In this document: positions 24,824 through 33,968 of the stretch, one piece after another
Numbering within the stretch: position 1 is the stretch's first letter
Layout: each line of letters starts with the position of its first letter
NCBI GenBank assembly: GCA_041397775.1
Contig: JAWKWB010000011.1
Coordinates: forward strand, 62,001 to 126,000
DNA length: 64,000 nt
Origin: Ga0077555 sp041397775
Lineage (GTDB): Bacteria > Pseudomonadota > Alphaproteobacteria > Rhizobiales > Hyphomicrobiaceae
Direction: 5' to 3'
Notes under the pieces: generated by a model
What the model saw: the letters and a program-made list of their open reading frames with translations, nothing else
Databases searched by the model: none
Told to the model about the DNA's origin: nothing
Position numbers and translations under genes: made by a program

Positions 24824-26224
24824 TTAACCTTTTTTCTCGGGCTCGAGCAAGGCCAGAGTTACGTAGACGGCGAGCGCCGACGCCAGGGCTATGAGATAAG
24901 GCGTTGTCAAATCGAGAAAAAACTTTCCGATCATCCATACGCCGATGCCCGATAACAATGCCGCGAGGGCGCTTTTCGGGCCGCCGAAGGATGAAAAGAT
25001 GCCCATCAGCGCCACGACGATCGCACCGGCGCTGCCGAAGGCCGATGCGAGTTCCACGAGATCCTTGATGCGCTCGACGGACTGCGCGAGGCCCCACGCA
25101 ACAATACTCAAGACGAGCACTGTGAGGCGCACGCTCCACAGGCGTGCTTCGGTGGAGAGCGCGGGCATCAGGCGCACGACGATGTTGTGGGAGAGCTGGG
25201 CGGCAGGCGCGTGCAGCGCCGCATGCACCACGGAGAGGATTGCCGAGACCAGCGCGCCGAGGAACAGCAGATAGGCCGGCCCGGGCAGGAAGGCTTCCGC
25301 CAGCCGGGGAACGACCTGTTCGGGTTCCGTCAACCCCGGCATGACAAGGGGGCCGACAAGACCGAGTGCGACCGGCATCAGGCCTATCGCGAGGTACATC
25401 GCCCCACCGACGATGGTGCCTCCCGCGGCCGCACGAACCGAGGACGCGCCGAGAAACCGCGAGATCAATTCCACCGATACGATGCTGCCGCACATGACCA
25501 CGGCCATCTTCTCGACCAAGCCGATGGGGCCGTCCTCGTCAGGCTTGAAGATGTCGAGGCGGTCGGGCGCGATCTGGGGCGCAGCGGCACCGGGGGAGAC
25601 GCCGGCGAAGTGGAGCAGAACGAGCCCGGTCAGGACGACCAGCCCCGCGATGACCGCAACGCCCTGAATGACGTCCGTCACGGCATCCGCCAGCAAGCCG
25701 CCGACCACCGAATAAGCGCCGACGAGGATGGCTGCCAACAGGATCGCGCTGGTCAAGTCGACCCCGCCGCTCGAACTCAGGATCTGCCCGAAAGCGCGGA
25801 TCTGCGCTGCCGCCCAGAACAGCGAGCCTGGCATCAGCACCAGGACGAACACGCGCTCCACCGATGGAGAATAGCGCTCCCGGATCATGTCGGCGAAGGT
25901 CGTCACGCCGCTTCGCCACAGGGGCGCGGCCAGGAGCACGCCGACGACGACCACCGCAACACCGTAGCCCAGCGGATCGAGCAAGGCGCCGGAGAGGCCC
26001 TTGGCGTAGATCTCGCCCGCCGAAACCTGGACGGCTTCGGCACCGAACCAGGTCGCGAACACGGAAAAGGCGACCAGAATGCCACCCAGCTGGCGCCCCG
26101 CGAGGATATAGTCCCGCTCGTTGGCCATGCGGCGCGAGAACCAGGCGCCGATCGCGAACTGAATGAACACGTAGCCCAGTATCGCCGAGACGATCCCGGT
26201 GTTGATCCCCGAAAGGTTGAGCAT
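24824..26224 (-). CDS. Sodium:solute symporter (SSS family)
   Basis: The 466-residue membrane protein has about twelve to thirteen helices. The N-terminal half holds the SSS signature (GAWFSRRMANERDYILAGRQLG, FSVFATWFGAEAVQVSAGEIYAKG) and SVVGGLLADAVTDVIQG. Members import proline, pantothenate, sugars or organic acids with Na+. It is separated by 310 bases from the enzyme cluster and diverges from nfuA, so it is probably monocistronic. The substrate is not identifiable. Confidence 0.9.
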   Translation of the reverse strand: MLNLSGINTGIVSAILGYVFIQFAIGAWFSRRMANERDYILAGRQLGGILVAFSVFATWFGAEAVQVSAGEIYAKGLSGALLDPLGYGVAVVVVGVLLAAPLWRSGVTTFADMIRERYSPSVERVFVLVLMPGSLFWAAAQIRAFGQILSSSGGVDLTSAILLAAILVGAYSVVGGLLADAVTDVIQGVAVIAGLVVLTGLVLLHFAGVSPGAAAPQIAPDRLDIFKPDEDGPIGLVEKMAVVMCGSIVSVELISRFLGASSVRAAAGGTIVGGAMYLAIGLMPVALGLVGPLVMPGLTEPEQVVPRLAEAFLPGPAYLLFLGALVSAILSVVHAALHAPAAQLSHNIVVRLMPALSTEARLWSVRLTVLVLSIVAWGLAQSVERIKDLVELASAFGSAGAIVVALMGIFSSFGGPKSALAALLSGIGVWMIGKFFLDLTTPYLIALASALAVYVTLALLEPEKKG

Positions 26225-26465
26225 CGCGGATGGGCGCTCCGGTGGCTGAGGGCAGGACGCAAGGTGCGGGAACTATCGAGCTACGGCAATCGTTCTCGAT
26301 CCGGCGCGAGGGCGACAGTCGCCACTTCGTCCATCGAGAATGGCGATTACGCCGCCTTACTGTTTTTGACCAGCCGCCCCACCTATATTAGAAGCGTTCC
26401 AACATGAGCTGCGTGCGGGTCGACCCGCCGCTAAAACCGTATGGGACCCGGAGCTTAGCCGAACA

Positions 26466-27023
26466 ATGTTCATCCAAACAGAGCCCACGCCCAATCCCGC
26501 GACGTTGAAGTTCGTCCCCGGCCGTCCCGTGCTCGGTGACGGCACCGTCGACTATCGCGCGCCGACCGAGGCGATGCAGTCGCCGCTGGCCATGCGGCTG
26601 TTCGACGTCGAAGGCGTGACCGGCGTATTCCTGGGCGCGGACTTCATCTCCGTGACCAAGGGAGACGCGGAGTGGCAGCATCTCAAGCCTGCGATCCTCG
26701 GCGCCATCATGGAACACTTCATGTCCGGCGCGCCCGTGGTCGACGACGGCGCGGATGCCAACGACGGCCATGACGAGGATTTCGACGAGAAGGACGCCGA
26801 AGTCGTCGAGACCATCAAGGAGCTGATCGAAACGCGCGTCCGCCCTGCCGTGGCCAACGACGGCGGCGATATCGTGTTCCGCGGCTTCCGCGACGGCATC
26901 GTGTATCTGCATATGCGCGGCGCCTGCGCCGGCTGTCCGAGTTCGACGGCGACCCTGCGCGGCGGCATCGAGCGCTTGCTGCAGCACTTCTGCCCGGAAG
27001 TCATGGAAGTACGCCCCGTCTGA
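26466..27023 (+). CDS. NifU-like iron-sulfur cluster carrier (Nfu)
   Basis: A 185-residue protein joins an N-terminal Nfu_N domain (MFIQTEPTPNPATLKFVPGR) to a C-terminal NifU domain with the cluster-binding Cys154-x-x-Cys157 (GACAGCPSS). An acidic linker (DDGADANDGHDEDFDEKD) separates them. This is the usual alphaproteobacterial and mitochondrial Nfu architecture; it delivers Fe-S clusters to target enzymes. The gene diverges from the SSS symporter and ends in a strong terminator. Confidence 0.95.
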   Translation: MFIQTEPTPNPATLKFVPGRPVLGDGTVDYRAPTEAMQSPLAMRLFDVEGVTGVFLGADFISVTKGDAEWQHLKPAILGAIMEHFMSGAPVVDDGADANDGHDEDFDEKDAEVVETIKELIETRVRPAVANDGGDIVFRGFRDGIVYLHMRGACAGCPSSTATLRGGIERLLQHFCPEVMEVRPV

Positions 27024-27052
27024 GGGGTCCCGTCCTGCAACGCCGGCTTGCC

Positions 27053-27092
27053 TTTGCCCCGCTCCCCGCGCAAAGAGTGGGGCAAATCTTTT
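27053..27092 (+). terminator. Rho-independent terminator after nfu
   Basis: A 12-bp stem, TTTGCCCCGCTC (27053-27064) and GAGTGGGGCAAA (27075-27086) with one G-U pair, is followed by TCTTTT. It separates the Nfu gene from the downstream reductase gene. Confidence 0.88.
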
Positions 27093-27128
27093 GACGTCCT
27101 CGTCGCCCATTGAACAGGAGTTCGCCCG

Positions 27129-27722
27129 ATGGCCTCGCGTCTCGACAGCACGGCTCTCGCCCAACTTTTCCTCGAGGCGCGGACGCACAATGCCTGGCTG
27201 CCGAAGGACGTGCCGGACGCCTTGCTCGAGGAGATCGTCGACCTCGCGAAGATGGGGCCGACCAGCGCGAACTGCTCGCCGACGCGGGTCATCTTCGTGA
27301 AGTCCGAAGCCGGCAAGAAACGGCTTTCGCCGTTCCTGTCGTCAGGCAACCGGGACAAGACGCTGCAGGCGCCCGTCTGCGCCATCCTGGGCTACGACCT
27401 GCGCTTCTTCGAGCACCTGCCGAAACTGTTCCCGCACAACCTTTCGGCCCGGACGTGGTTCGAGAGCAGCGAGGAGATGGCGCGCACGACGGCGATGCGG
27501 AACGGCTCGCTGCAAGGCGCCTATCTGATGCTGGCGGCCCGCGCGGTGGGCCTCGACTGCGGACCGATGTCGGGCTTCGATAACGCCGGCGTCGACAAGG
27601 AGTTCTTCGCGGGGACCGAGGTGAAGTCCAACTTCCTGTGCAATCTGGGCTATGGCGATGCGAAAGGGCTGTTCGACCGCTCGCCGCGCTTCGCCTTCGA
27701 TGAGATGGCGAGCATCGTCTAG
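27129..27722 (+). CDS. Malonic semialdehyde reductase/nitroreductase family (RutE-like)
   Basis: A 197-residue FMN-dependent nitroreductase-fold protein has the RutE hallmarks ARTHNAWLPKDVPDALLEEI, MGPTSANCSPTRVIFV and AMRNGSLQGAYLMLAARAVG. RutE reduces malonic semialdehyde in pyrimidine breakdown, but no other rut genes are nearby, so it may act in general detoxification. The start is supported by CAGGAG six bases upstream. It precedes tsaB by nine bases. Confidence 0.9.
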   Translation: MASRLDSTALAQLFLEARTHNAWLPKDVPDALLEEIVDLAKMGPTSANCSPTRVIFVKSEAGKKRLSPFLSSGNRDKTLQAPVCAILGYDLRFFEHLPKLFPHNLSARTWFESSEEMARTTAMRNGSLQGAYLMLAARAVGLDCGPMSGFDNAGVDKEFFAGTEVKSNFLCNLGYGDAKGLFDRSPRFAFDEMASIV

Positions 27723-27731
27723 TCCGCACCG

Positions 27732-28436
27732 ATGGCAATCCTCGCGCTCGATACCTGCCTCGGCGCCGTCTCCGTCGCCATTCTCGAGATGTCCGGCGCG
27801 ATCGACGACGAGCGCCTGACGGAGATCTACGAGGAGCGGGCGACAGGCCACGCGGAGCGGCTGGTGCCGATGATGGCCGACGCGATGCAGCGGGCCGGCA
27901 TCGCCGCATCGCAGATTTCGTGCATCGCCGTCACCACGGGGCCCGGCACGTTCACGGGCGTTCGTGTGGGCATTGCGGCGGCGCGCGCGCTCGCGGTGTC
28001 GCTGCAATGTCCCGTCGTGGGAACAACGTGCCTGGCCGTGTTGATGCATCAGGTCCGCGAGATGTGCGATGGGTCCCGCGGCGGCCGACCGGTCCTGATC
28101 GCCGTCGATGCGCGGCGGGGAGAGGCCTACGTACAGCTCTTCGGCCAGACCGCGACCGATGTCCTGCTCACGGCCCGCACGATGACGCCCGCCGAAGCCG
28201 CCCGCGTGCTGGGGCCCCGCAAGCCGCTGGTCGCGGGATCGGCAGCGGTCGCCATGGCAGAAGCGTTCCGCGCGGAAGGATGTGATATCGAGATCATCAC
28301 GGATCGAGTCGAGCCACATGCAGCCGCATTGGCCCGGCTCGCAGCTACGCTGCCGGTCCTCGATCCGGTACGACCACTCTACCTGCGTCCACCCGATGCG
28401 AAGCCGCAAGGCGACAAGTCACTGCCGAGGGCCTGA
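27732..28436 (+). CDS. tsaB: tRNA threonylcarbamoyladenosine biosynthesis protein TsaB
   Basis: The 234-residue protein is the regulatory partner of TsaD in forming t6A37 on ANN-decoding tRNAs. The ASKHA fold is seen from ILALDTCLGAVSVAI at the N-terminus and TTGPGTFTGVRVGIAAARALA near residue 65, the TsaB signature. It is followed five bases later by rimI, as in many bacteria. Confidence 0.94.
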   Translation: MAILALDTCLGAVSVAILEMSGAIDDERLTEIYEERATGHAERLVPMMADAMQRAGIAASQISCIAVTTGPGTFTGVRVGIAAARALAVSLQCPVVGTTCLAVLMHQVREMCDGSRGGRPVLIAVDARRGEAYVQLFGQTATDVLLTARTMTPAEAARVLGPRKPLVAGSAAVAMAEAFRAEGCDIEIITDRVEPHAAALARLAATLPVLDPVRPLYLRPPDAKPQGDKSLPRA

Positions 28437-28440
28437 TCCC

Positions 28441-28929
28441 ATGACCGATGCCACGACCGCCATCGATCCGCGCTATGTCAGCCTGCTGTGGGCGACGCCG
28501 GAACACGCCGACGAGATCGCGCGTGTGCACGCGATGCTGTTCCCCACGCCGTGGGAGTCGGCCTCGATCCAACAGATGCTCAACGATCCCGGCTCCGTGG
28601 CGCTGGTGGCGGCGGGTGGAAACCCGCGCGTGATCGGCGGCTTCGTACTGGCGCAAGTGGCGGCCGACGAGGCGGAAATCCTGACCATCGGCGTGGCGGG
28701 TCCCTGGCAGCGCCACGGCATCGCGACGCGCCTCGTGGAGGGTGCCAAACGAGCCGCGAAGAAGGCCGGCGCGGAACGCATTTTCCTCGAGGTCGGACGA
28801 CGCAACGCATCCGCGATCGCCCTCTACAAGAAGGCGGGATTTGCCGAGGTCGGCGAGCGCAAGGGCTACTACACGCTGCCCGACGGATCGAAGGAAGACG
28901 CCATCATCCTGCGCGCCGAACTCGGTTGA
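28441..28929 (+). CDS. rimI: Ribosomal-protein-alanine N-acetyltransferase-like protein RimI
   Basis: A 162-residue GNAT protein contains the acetyl-CoA loop (AEILTIGVAGPWQRHGIATRLVE, Q/RxxGxA) and FLEVGRRNASAIALYKKAGF, the RimI signature. It acetylates the N-terminus of S18 or related substrates. ATG 28441 follows tsaB directly; the longer frame from 28282 only overlaps tsaB. Its linkage to tsaB supports the call over a generic GNAT. Confidence 0.9.
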   Translation: MTDATTAIDPRYVSLLWATPEHADEIARVHAMLFPTPWESASIQQMLNDPGSVALVAAGGNPRVIGGFVLAQVAADEAEILTIGVAGPWQRHGIATRLVEGAKRAAKKAGAERIFLEVGRRNASAIALYKKAGFAEVGERKGYYTLPDGSKEDAIILRAELG

Positions 28930-28994
28930 TGCCGAACGATCGCGCAATTGCCTGATCCACGGGCTTGATGCCGGCGGCGCTTGATGGTCTGCTG

Positions 28995-29012
28995 CTCCGC
29001 AACCCTGCGGAG
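28995..29012 (+). promoter_or_regulatory. Hairpin holding the ribosome-binding site of the AtzG-like gene
   Basis: CTCCGCA (28995-29001) and TGCGGAG (29006-29012) form a 7-bp stem with a 4-base loop. The only GGAG near the start codon at 29024 lies in the right arm, so the structure could block translation of the small subunit. It is inferred from sequence only. Confidence 0.4.
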
Positions 29013-29023
29013 ACCCAGACACC

Positions 29024-29236
29024 ATGGCAGCCCAAGATCCAAAAATCGAGGAACGGCTCGCGCTCGTCAAAGCGACGGGCCTTTCCATGAATGCGGCCGA
29101 CGACAAGCGCGTCGGGGACAGCGTGCGCGCGTCCCTGATGGCCCTCGACGCAGTCGCGAGCGGTTCGATGTTCGACACCGAGCCTCTGCATTTCGAGCGC
29201 GCCCTCAAGGCTCACGCCAGAAAGGGCGATGCATGA
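29024..29236 (+). CDS. AtzG-like small subunit (DUF4089-type)
   Basis: A 70-residue protein shares features of the AtzG/DUF4089 group: a short helical protein, MAAQDPKIEERLALVKATGL, ending LHFERALKAHARKG. In the cyanuric-acid pathway AtzG forms a complex with the amidase AtzE, like GatC with GatA. Its stop overlaps the start of the amidase gene by ATGA, which strongly supports a complex. The identification is by length, position and pattern rather than a strong motif. Confidence 0.7.
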   Translation: MAAQDPKIEERLALVKATGLSMNAADDKRVGDSVRASLMALDAVASGSMFDTEPLHFERALKAHARKGDA

Positions 29237-30648
29237 CCGAGATCGCGGACTGGACTCTGATCGAAACCGCCGACGCGATCGCCGCCCGCAAGGTATCGGC
29301 GACAGAGGTCACGCGGGCGGCGCTGGCGCGGATCGAGACCCGCCAACCGACCCTCAACTGCTTCGTGCGCGTGGACGTGGACGGCGCCCTGCAGCAAGCC
29401 GCCGCGGCCGACGCCCGGCAGGCGCGCGGCGAACCGCTGGGGCCGTTGCACGGCGTGCCGCTGGCCCACAAGGACATGTTCTACCGGCCGGGTGTACCTG
29501 TGACGTGCGGATCGGCCATCCGCCGCAACTTCGTACCGGACTTCACCGCCACCGTGCTGGAGCGGCTCGATGCGGCCGGCGCAATCACCGTCGGCGCGCT
29601 CAACATGTCGGAGTTCGCGAACGGACCGACCGGGCACAACGTCCACTTCGGGCCGACGCACAATCCCTGGAACCCCGAGCATATCACCGGCGGCTCCTCG
29701 AGCGGGTCGGGAACGGCGGTCGGCGGGCGGATGGTCTATGGCTCGCTCGGCTCCGACACCGGCGGATCGATCCGGTTGCCGGGCGGCATCTGCGGCGTCT
29801 ACGGCATGAAGGGCACGCAAGGCCGCGTATCGCGGCACGGCGCCATGGGCCTGTCGTTCTCGCTCGACAACATCGGCCCGCTCGCCCGTACCGTCCGCGA
29901 TTGCGCGCGCCTGATGCGGATCGTCTCGGGGGCGGATGCCAACGATCCGACCGCCGCCGACATGGCTGTCGGCGACTACGAGGCGGACCTCAAAGGCGAC
30001 GTCAAGGGGCTGCGCATCGGCGTGCCGACCAATCATTACTGGGAGGGCATGAGCGCCGAAGTCGGTGACGTGCTGGAGGCGGCCTTCGACGCGTTGTCCA
30101 AACTCGGCCTCGGCGTCACCCGCTGCGAGGCGCCGCATCACGACGTGGTGCGGGGGCTCGGCAACATCGTGTCGTCGGTGGAGTTCTGCACGCTGCACGA
30201 CGACTGGCTGCGCCACCAGCACGACTCGTATGCACCGTTGGTACGGGCGCGCATGAAGCAGGGTTATGCCTTCTCTGCAGTGGAGTATCTCAAGGCGATC
30301 CAGGTGCGGCCCCGCATCACGTCCGATTTCGTCAACCAGATGTTCTCGAAATTCGATGCACTGCTGATGCCGGTGTTGCGCTTCCCGGTGCCCAAGATCG
30401 TCGATACGGATGTCGGCGACAGCCAAGGCATGAACGAGGTCCTGGGCAGCGTGAACCACTGCACGTGGCCGATCAACTACCTGGGACTTCCCGGGCTCGC
30501 GGTGCCGGCAGGGTTCACGGGCAATGGCTTGCCGGTGGGCTTTCAGCTCGTCGGGCGGCCGTTCGACGAAAGCCTGCTGTTCCGCATCGCGGCGGCCTAC
30601 GAGCGCGCAACCGGCTGGCCCGAGCGCACGCCCGAATTGCCGGGCTGA
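29233..30648 (+). CDS. Amidase (amidase-signature family, AtzE/GatA-like)
   Basis: The 471-residue enzyme contains the amidase signature with the Ser-cisSer-Lys triad: Lys in PLAHKDMFY and the Ser pair in GGSSSGSGTAVGG and GSDTGGSIRLPGG. The substrate could be 1-carboxybiuret or another amide; no other cyanurate genes are present. Its ATGA overlap with the AtzG-like gene indicates a two-subunit enzyme. The hairpin at 30655-30684 follows. Confidence 0.93.
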   Translation: MTEIADWTLIETADAIAARKVSATEVTRAALARIETRQPTLNCFVRVDVDGALQQAAAADARQARGEPLGPLHGVPLAHKDMFYRPGVPVTCGSAIRRNFVPDFTATVLERLDAAGAITVGALNMSEFANGPTGHNVHFGPTHNPWNPEHITGGSSSGSGTAVGGRMVYGSLGSDTGGSIRLPGGICGVYGMKGTQGRVSRHGAMGLSFSLDNIGPLARTVRDCARLMRIVSGADANDPTAADMAVGDYEADLKGDVKGLRIGVPTNHYWEGMSAEVGDVLEAAFDALSKLGLGVTRCEAPHHDVVRGLGNIVSSVEFCTLHDDWLRHQHDSYAPLVRARMKQGYAFSAVEYLKAIQVRPRITSDFVNQMFSKFDALLMPVLRFPVPKIVDTDVGDSQGMNEVLGSVNHCTWPINYLGLPGLAVPAGFTGNGLPVGFQLVGRPFDESLLFRIAAAYERATGWPERTPELPG

Positions 30649-30654
30649 TGCCCC

Positions 30655-30684
30655 GCCGCCGATCGTGTCCCCGTGATCGGCGGC
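30655..30684 (+). terminator. GC-rich stem-loop after the amidase gene
   Basis: GCCGCCGATC (30655-30664) and GATCGGCGGC (30675-30684) form a 10-bp perfect stem with a 10-base loop seven bases after the amidase stop. No U-run follows, so termination efficiency is uncertain; it may also protect the 3' end. Confidence 0.55.
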
Positions 30685-30827
30685 GTGATCGGCGTCGGTG
30701 ACAGGCTGGTCGGTTGATGCTACATTGCTGTTCCAGCAACCAGGTCGCAGTGAAGCGGCTTCGGGGGAATGATGCACGTGTGCATCACGCGACATTGCGG
30801 CTCTGGCCACTCCAAGAGGAGGGTCGG

Positions 30828-31733
30828 ATGGCACTCACCGACGTCATACTACCGATCGAACCGGCTTCGACGCTTCCCCGCGTGCGCAAAATCGGACTTG
30901 CCGATTTGATGGATGCGCTGGCGAAGGGGGCGCGCGATTTCTGGGAGATGCCGACCCACGTCATCTTCCTTTGCGCGATCTATCCACTGGCGGGCCTCGT
31001 CATCTATTCCTCGGTTTTCGCAGCCGATCTCATCCATTTGCTCTATCCGCTGGCAGCCGGGTTTGCGCTCATCGGCCCCTTTACCGCCATCGGCCTTTAC
31101 GAGCTGAGCCGGCGCCGGGAGCTTCGGCTCGACACAGCGTGGAAGCACGCGTTCGATGTCGTCCATTCGCCATCGCTGGTGCCGATCCTCTGCGTGGGGG
31201 CGCTGCTGCTCTTCATCCTGGCACTCTGGGTCGCGGTGGCCCATTCCCTCTACGTGGCGGCATTCGGCCTGCAACCCATGACGCCGCTGGCGTTCGCCGA
31301 CGCCATCCTGAACAAGCCGGAAGGCATGGTCCTGATCGTCTATGGCAATGCGATCGGCTTCGTCTTCGCGCTCGTAGCGGCGTCCATCAGCGTCGTGTCG
31401 CTTCCCTTGCTCCTCGACCGCAATGTCGGGTTTGCGGTCGCGGTTCTCACGTCGTTGCGGGTCGTTGTCAGAAACCCGCTGACGATGCTGGCTTGGTTCG
31501 CTTTCGTCGCGGGAGCGCTGCTGCTGGGGTCGGCCCCGTTCTTCGTGGGTCTCGCCGTGGTGCTGCCCATCCTGGGCCATTCGACCTGGCATCTCTACCG
31601 CAAAGCCGTCGAGCCCGATTCGGGTCCGCGGCCCATGTATCACCCGGCGCGCAAGGGCATCCGCTATGCCGCGGATTTTCCAGCGTCGCTGTTTGCGCGG
31701 TCCAGGCGTCCCAAGGACCGCGACATGTCCTGA
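30828..31733 (+). CDS. DUF2189 integral membrane protein
   Basis: A 301-residue membrane protein with about six hydrophobic helices matches DUF2189: VRKIGLADLMDALAKGARDFWEMPTHVIFL, then LAAGFALIGPFTAIGLYELSRRRE. ATG 30828 has AGGAGGG five bases upstream, so the longer frame from 30714 is rejected. The function is unknown. No partner gene is close: the flanking intergenic regions are 179 bases upstream and 259 bases downstream. Confidence 0.85.
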   Translation: MALTDVILPIEPASTLPRVRKIGLADLMDALAKGARDFWEMPTHVIFLCAIYPLAGLVIYSSVFAADLIHLLYPLAAGFALIGPFTAIGLYELSRRRELRLDTAWKHAFDVVHSPSLVPILCVGALLLFILALWVAVAHSLYVAAFGLQPMTPLAFADAILNKPEGMVLIVYGNAIGFVFALVAASISVVSLPLLLDRNVGFAVAVLTSLRVVVRNPLTMLAWFAFVAGALLLGSAPFFVGLAVVLPILGHSTWHLYRKAVEPDSGPRPMYHPARKGIRYAADFPASLFARSRRPKDRDMS

Positions 31734-31992
31734 TCACCGACGAGGGCTACATCGACCAGCACGCGGCCCTCACCGGCCGCGCCGATCTCGTGGACCTGCT
31801 CCAAGCAGCGGCAGCGGACAAGAGAGTTGTTGTTGTGGTGGTGGGACGAGTGAGCAGTTCTCGGACGTCCGCTCGACGCACTGGATCGGACGCCGCCGCT
31901 CCCCCTAGCCTGTCACCGGCAGAGGCATGGCGGCGTACGACGACGCGTCGTGCCGCCAACCCCGCATCGAATGAAGCGAATTTGCTTTGTTC

Positions 31993-32673
31993 TCACTTTA
32001 GCAAATCGCCCAGCGGTATCGAGAGCTTGGCCCGAACCACGAACCCATCCGGCGCATTGGACATCGCGTGGCAGCGCGGCGTGCCAACCGCACAGCTCGC
32101 GCCATTTCCGTGGAGGTGCCCCGGGCTCGTTTCCTCGCTGAAGTCCATATACAGGCCTTCGATGGCGCCTTTGATGTTGCCAAAAAGAACCCTTTCGATA
32201 CCGCCGCCCAGGGTCCAGCCGAAGAACGTGTCATCCCACGAGTGATGGCCGACGTGCTCAAAACGCACCCGCGCAATTGCCAAGCCTCCAGTCGCATAAA
32301 CAAGCGTGCTGGGATTTACCAAAAGGCCGACTCTGCCCCGGAACGTCGAAAGCCAGCGGATATCAGCAGTGTGGTCGGTCATGGCGCCCCACTCGCCACT
32401 CATGCCGGTCAGCGAGGTGTCGCTCTCTATGCCCAGGACGGTATTGCCGCTGCGCCAGTTGTAGCCCGAGAAGATCCCGCCGAAGCCACCATCAGCATCT
32501 ATGCTGAAAGGCGGTGGATTCCCGTCGCTATGCGTGAATCGATTATCAATCGAACCCCACCCTGCCAGGAGGCCAATGTAAGGCCCGTTCCAAGCCCTTC
32601 CTTCGCCTGCATACGAGGGTGCAGAGAAGCAAATCATCGCCAACAGCAACAGCCAACGCCCAAGGTTTCTCAT
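31993..32673 (-). CDS. Outer-membrane beta-barrel protein (Omp25/31-like)
   Basis: A 226-residue protein has a signal peptide (LGRWLLLLAMICFSAPSYA) and a beta-barrel pattern: WNGPYIGLLAGWGSIDN, GFGGIFSGYNWRSGNTVLGIESD, TFRGRVGLLVNPSTLVYATGGLA, resembling Omp25/31 and Hbp porin-like proteins of alphaproteobacteria. GGGGGAGG lies seven bases before ATG 32673, so this start was chosen over 32706. Base composition is somewhat lower in GC than its neighbours. A Cys pair near the C-terminus (ASCAVGTPRCHAM) is unusual for the family. Confidence 0.82.
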   Translation of the reverse strand: MRNLGRWLLLLAMICFSAPSYAGEGRAWNGPYIGLLAGWGSIDNRFTHSDGNPPPFSIDADGGFGGIFSGYNWRSGNTVLGIESDTSLTGMSGEWGAMTDHTADIRWLSTFRGRVGLLVNPSTLVYATGGLAIARVRFEHVGHHSWDDTFFGWTLGGGIERVLFGNIKGAIEGLYMDFSEETSPGHLHGNGASCAVGTPRCHAMSNAPDGFVVRAKLSIPLGDLLK

Positions 32674-33018
32674 TGTCTGGCCTCCCCCAACGAATGTGGC
32701 GTACACTAACTATTTGATTTTGTTACTTTAAGCTTTTTTTAACACATTGGCTGTGATGCAGCTGCCACAGAACGCATCGGAAGCAAAGCCGGGGGAGACG
32801 TTTGCACCCAACGGCGACCCTCCGGTTTCCCGGAAGCCGAGCGGCGCGAGGCTGTCCGGCAACTTTCGCCACGCGACTTGTGACGGGCGGTGCGGTCCGA
32901 CGCGCTACTCCGTGCCCCACGGAAGCGCGAAAAGCCCCGGCTAGATGCGACCGCGCTTCGCGCACCCGCTTGGCCGCAGAAACAGAGGGGGAGAGCGCAG
33001 CAGCGTGCAAATTGGAGT
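32674..33018. other. Intergenic region between the barrel protein and the HDAC-like gene
   Basis: These 345 bp contain no supported gene. The first 80 bases (around 32710-32750) are AT-rich, with a run of seven T, and should carry the minus-strand promoter of the barrel gene, but no clear -35/-10 pair is seen. The rest is ordinary GC-rich sequence without recognisable repeats. Confidence 0.5.
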
Positions 33019-33915
33019 TCAGCCCAGCACCTGGATGGCGGTGGCGAAGGTGTTGGCGTAGGCGCGGACGCTATCGCCGATGGGATCGGCGTAGCCGCCA
33101 CCGATGGCGATCGACACGGGCAGGCCTCGCAGACGGCAGTACTCGAAGACCATGCGGTCGCGCTCGATCAGTCCGTCATGGGAGAGATGCAGGCGCCCGA
33201 GCCGGTCCTGCCGCAGCGGATCGACGCCAGAGAGATAGAGCAGAAGATCGGGCCGGAAGGCATCGAGCAGCGGCAGCACGTCGGCCAGGGCGTGCAGATA
33301 GGCGCGATCCCCGGTGCCGTCCGGCAATTCCACATCGTGGTGCGACGGCACGCGGCGGAACGGAAAGTTCTTCTCACCCTGGATGCTGATCACGAACGCG
33401 TCGGGCGCGTCGCCGAGGATCGCCGCATTACCATCGCCCTGGTGCACATCGAGGTCCAGGATGGCAATTCGCTGCACCGCGCTCTCGGCCAGCAGGGTCA
33501 GCGCTGTCACGGCCAGATCGTTGAAAACGCAGAAGCCGGAACCGAAGTCCCGGTGCGCGTGATGCGTGCCGCCGGCAAGCTGTCCCGAAATGCCCGTTTC
33601 GAGTGCGGCACGGGCGGCAGCCATGGCGCCGCCGACCGTGGCGCTGGCGCGGCGGGCCATCGCCTCGCTCCATGGCAGGCCGATGCGCCGGATGATGACC
33701 GGGTCGATGCTGCCGTCGAAGATCGCATCCACGTAGGCCGCGTCGTGGGCGCGGAGCAGGTCGGCGCGGGTCGCGGAGGGCGATGCGAACAACGTGTCCG
33801 GCGGCAGGATTTGCTCGGCGGCGATCATCTCGCGCAGCATCGCGTACTTGCCGATGGGGAAGCGGTGCCCCGGCGGGACGGGTGTGGGCGGAACGTCGGG
33901 ATAGAAGAAGCGCAC
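33019..33915 (-). CDS. Histone-deacetylase-like amidohydrolase (class IV HDAC/AcuC type)
   Basis: A 298-residue arginase/deacetylase-fold enzyme. Tandem histidines His118-His119 with His121 (GTHHAH), zinc ligands Asp156 and His158 (LDLDVHQGDG) and Asp232 (YLSGVDPL), and catalytic Tyr275 (IGGGYADP) are all present, so it should be active as a deacetylase or acylpolyamine amidohydrolase. The start is GTG at 33915. It faces the Cys-rich protein gene on the same strand, 53 bases away. Confidence 0.9.
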   Translation of the reverse strand: MRFFYPDVPPTPVPPGHRFPIGKYAMLREMIAAEQILPPDTLFASPSATRADLLRAHDAAYVDAIFDGSIDPVIIRRIGLPWSEAMARRASATVGGAMAAARAALETGISGQLAGGTHHAHRDFGSGFCVFNDLAVTALTLLAESAVQRIAILDLDVHQGDGNAAILGDAPDAFVISIQGEKNFPFRRVPSHHDVELPDGTGDRAYLHALADVLPLLDAFRPDLLLYLSGVDPLRQDRLGRLHLSHDGLIERDRMVFEYCRLRGLPVSIAIGGGYADPIGDSVRAYANTFATAIQVLG

Positions 33916-33968
33916 GCGCGGGTTCCGTCAGAGATTGGATTGCCGATGCCGCGTCGCTGTTCGCCCGC

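Noticed and set aside
26340..26465. A sigma-70 promoter TTGACC/TATATT before the Nfu gene
   Set aside because: The spacing between the two hexamers is about 12 bases, too short for a functional pair.
30655..30684. GTGTCCC in the amidase 3' hairpin as another palindrome copy
   Set aside because: GTGTCCC lies in the loop, not at the end of the stem, so it is an unrelated stem-loop.
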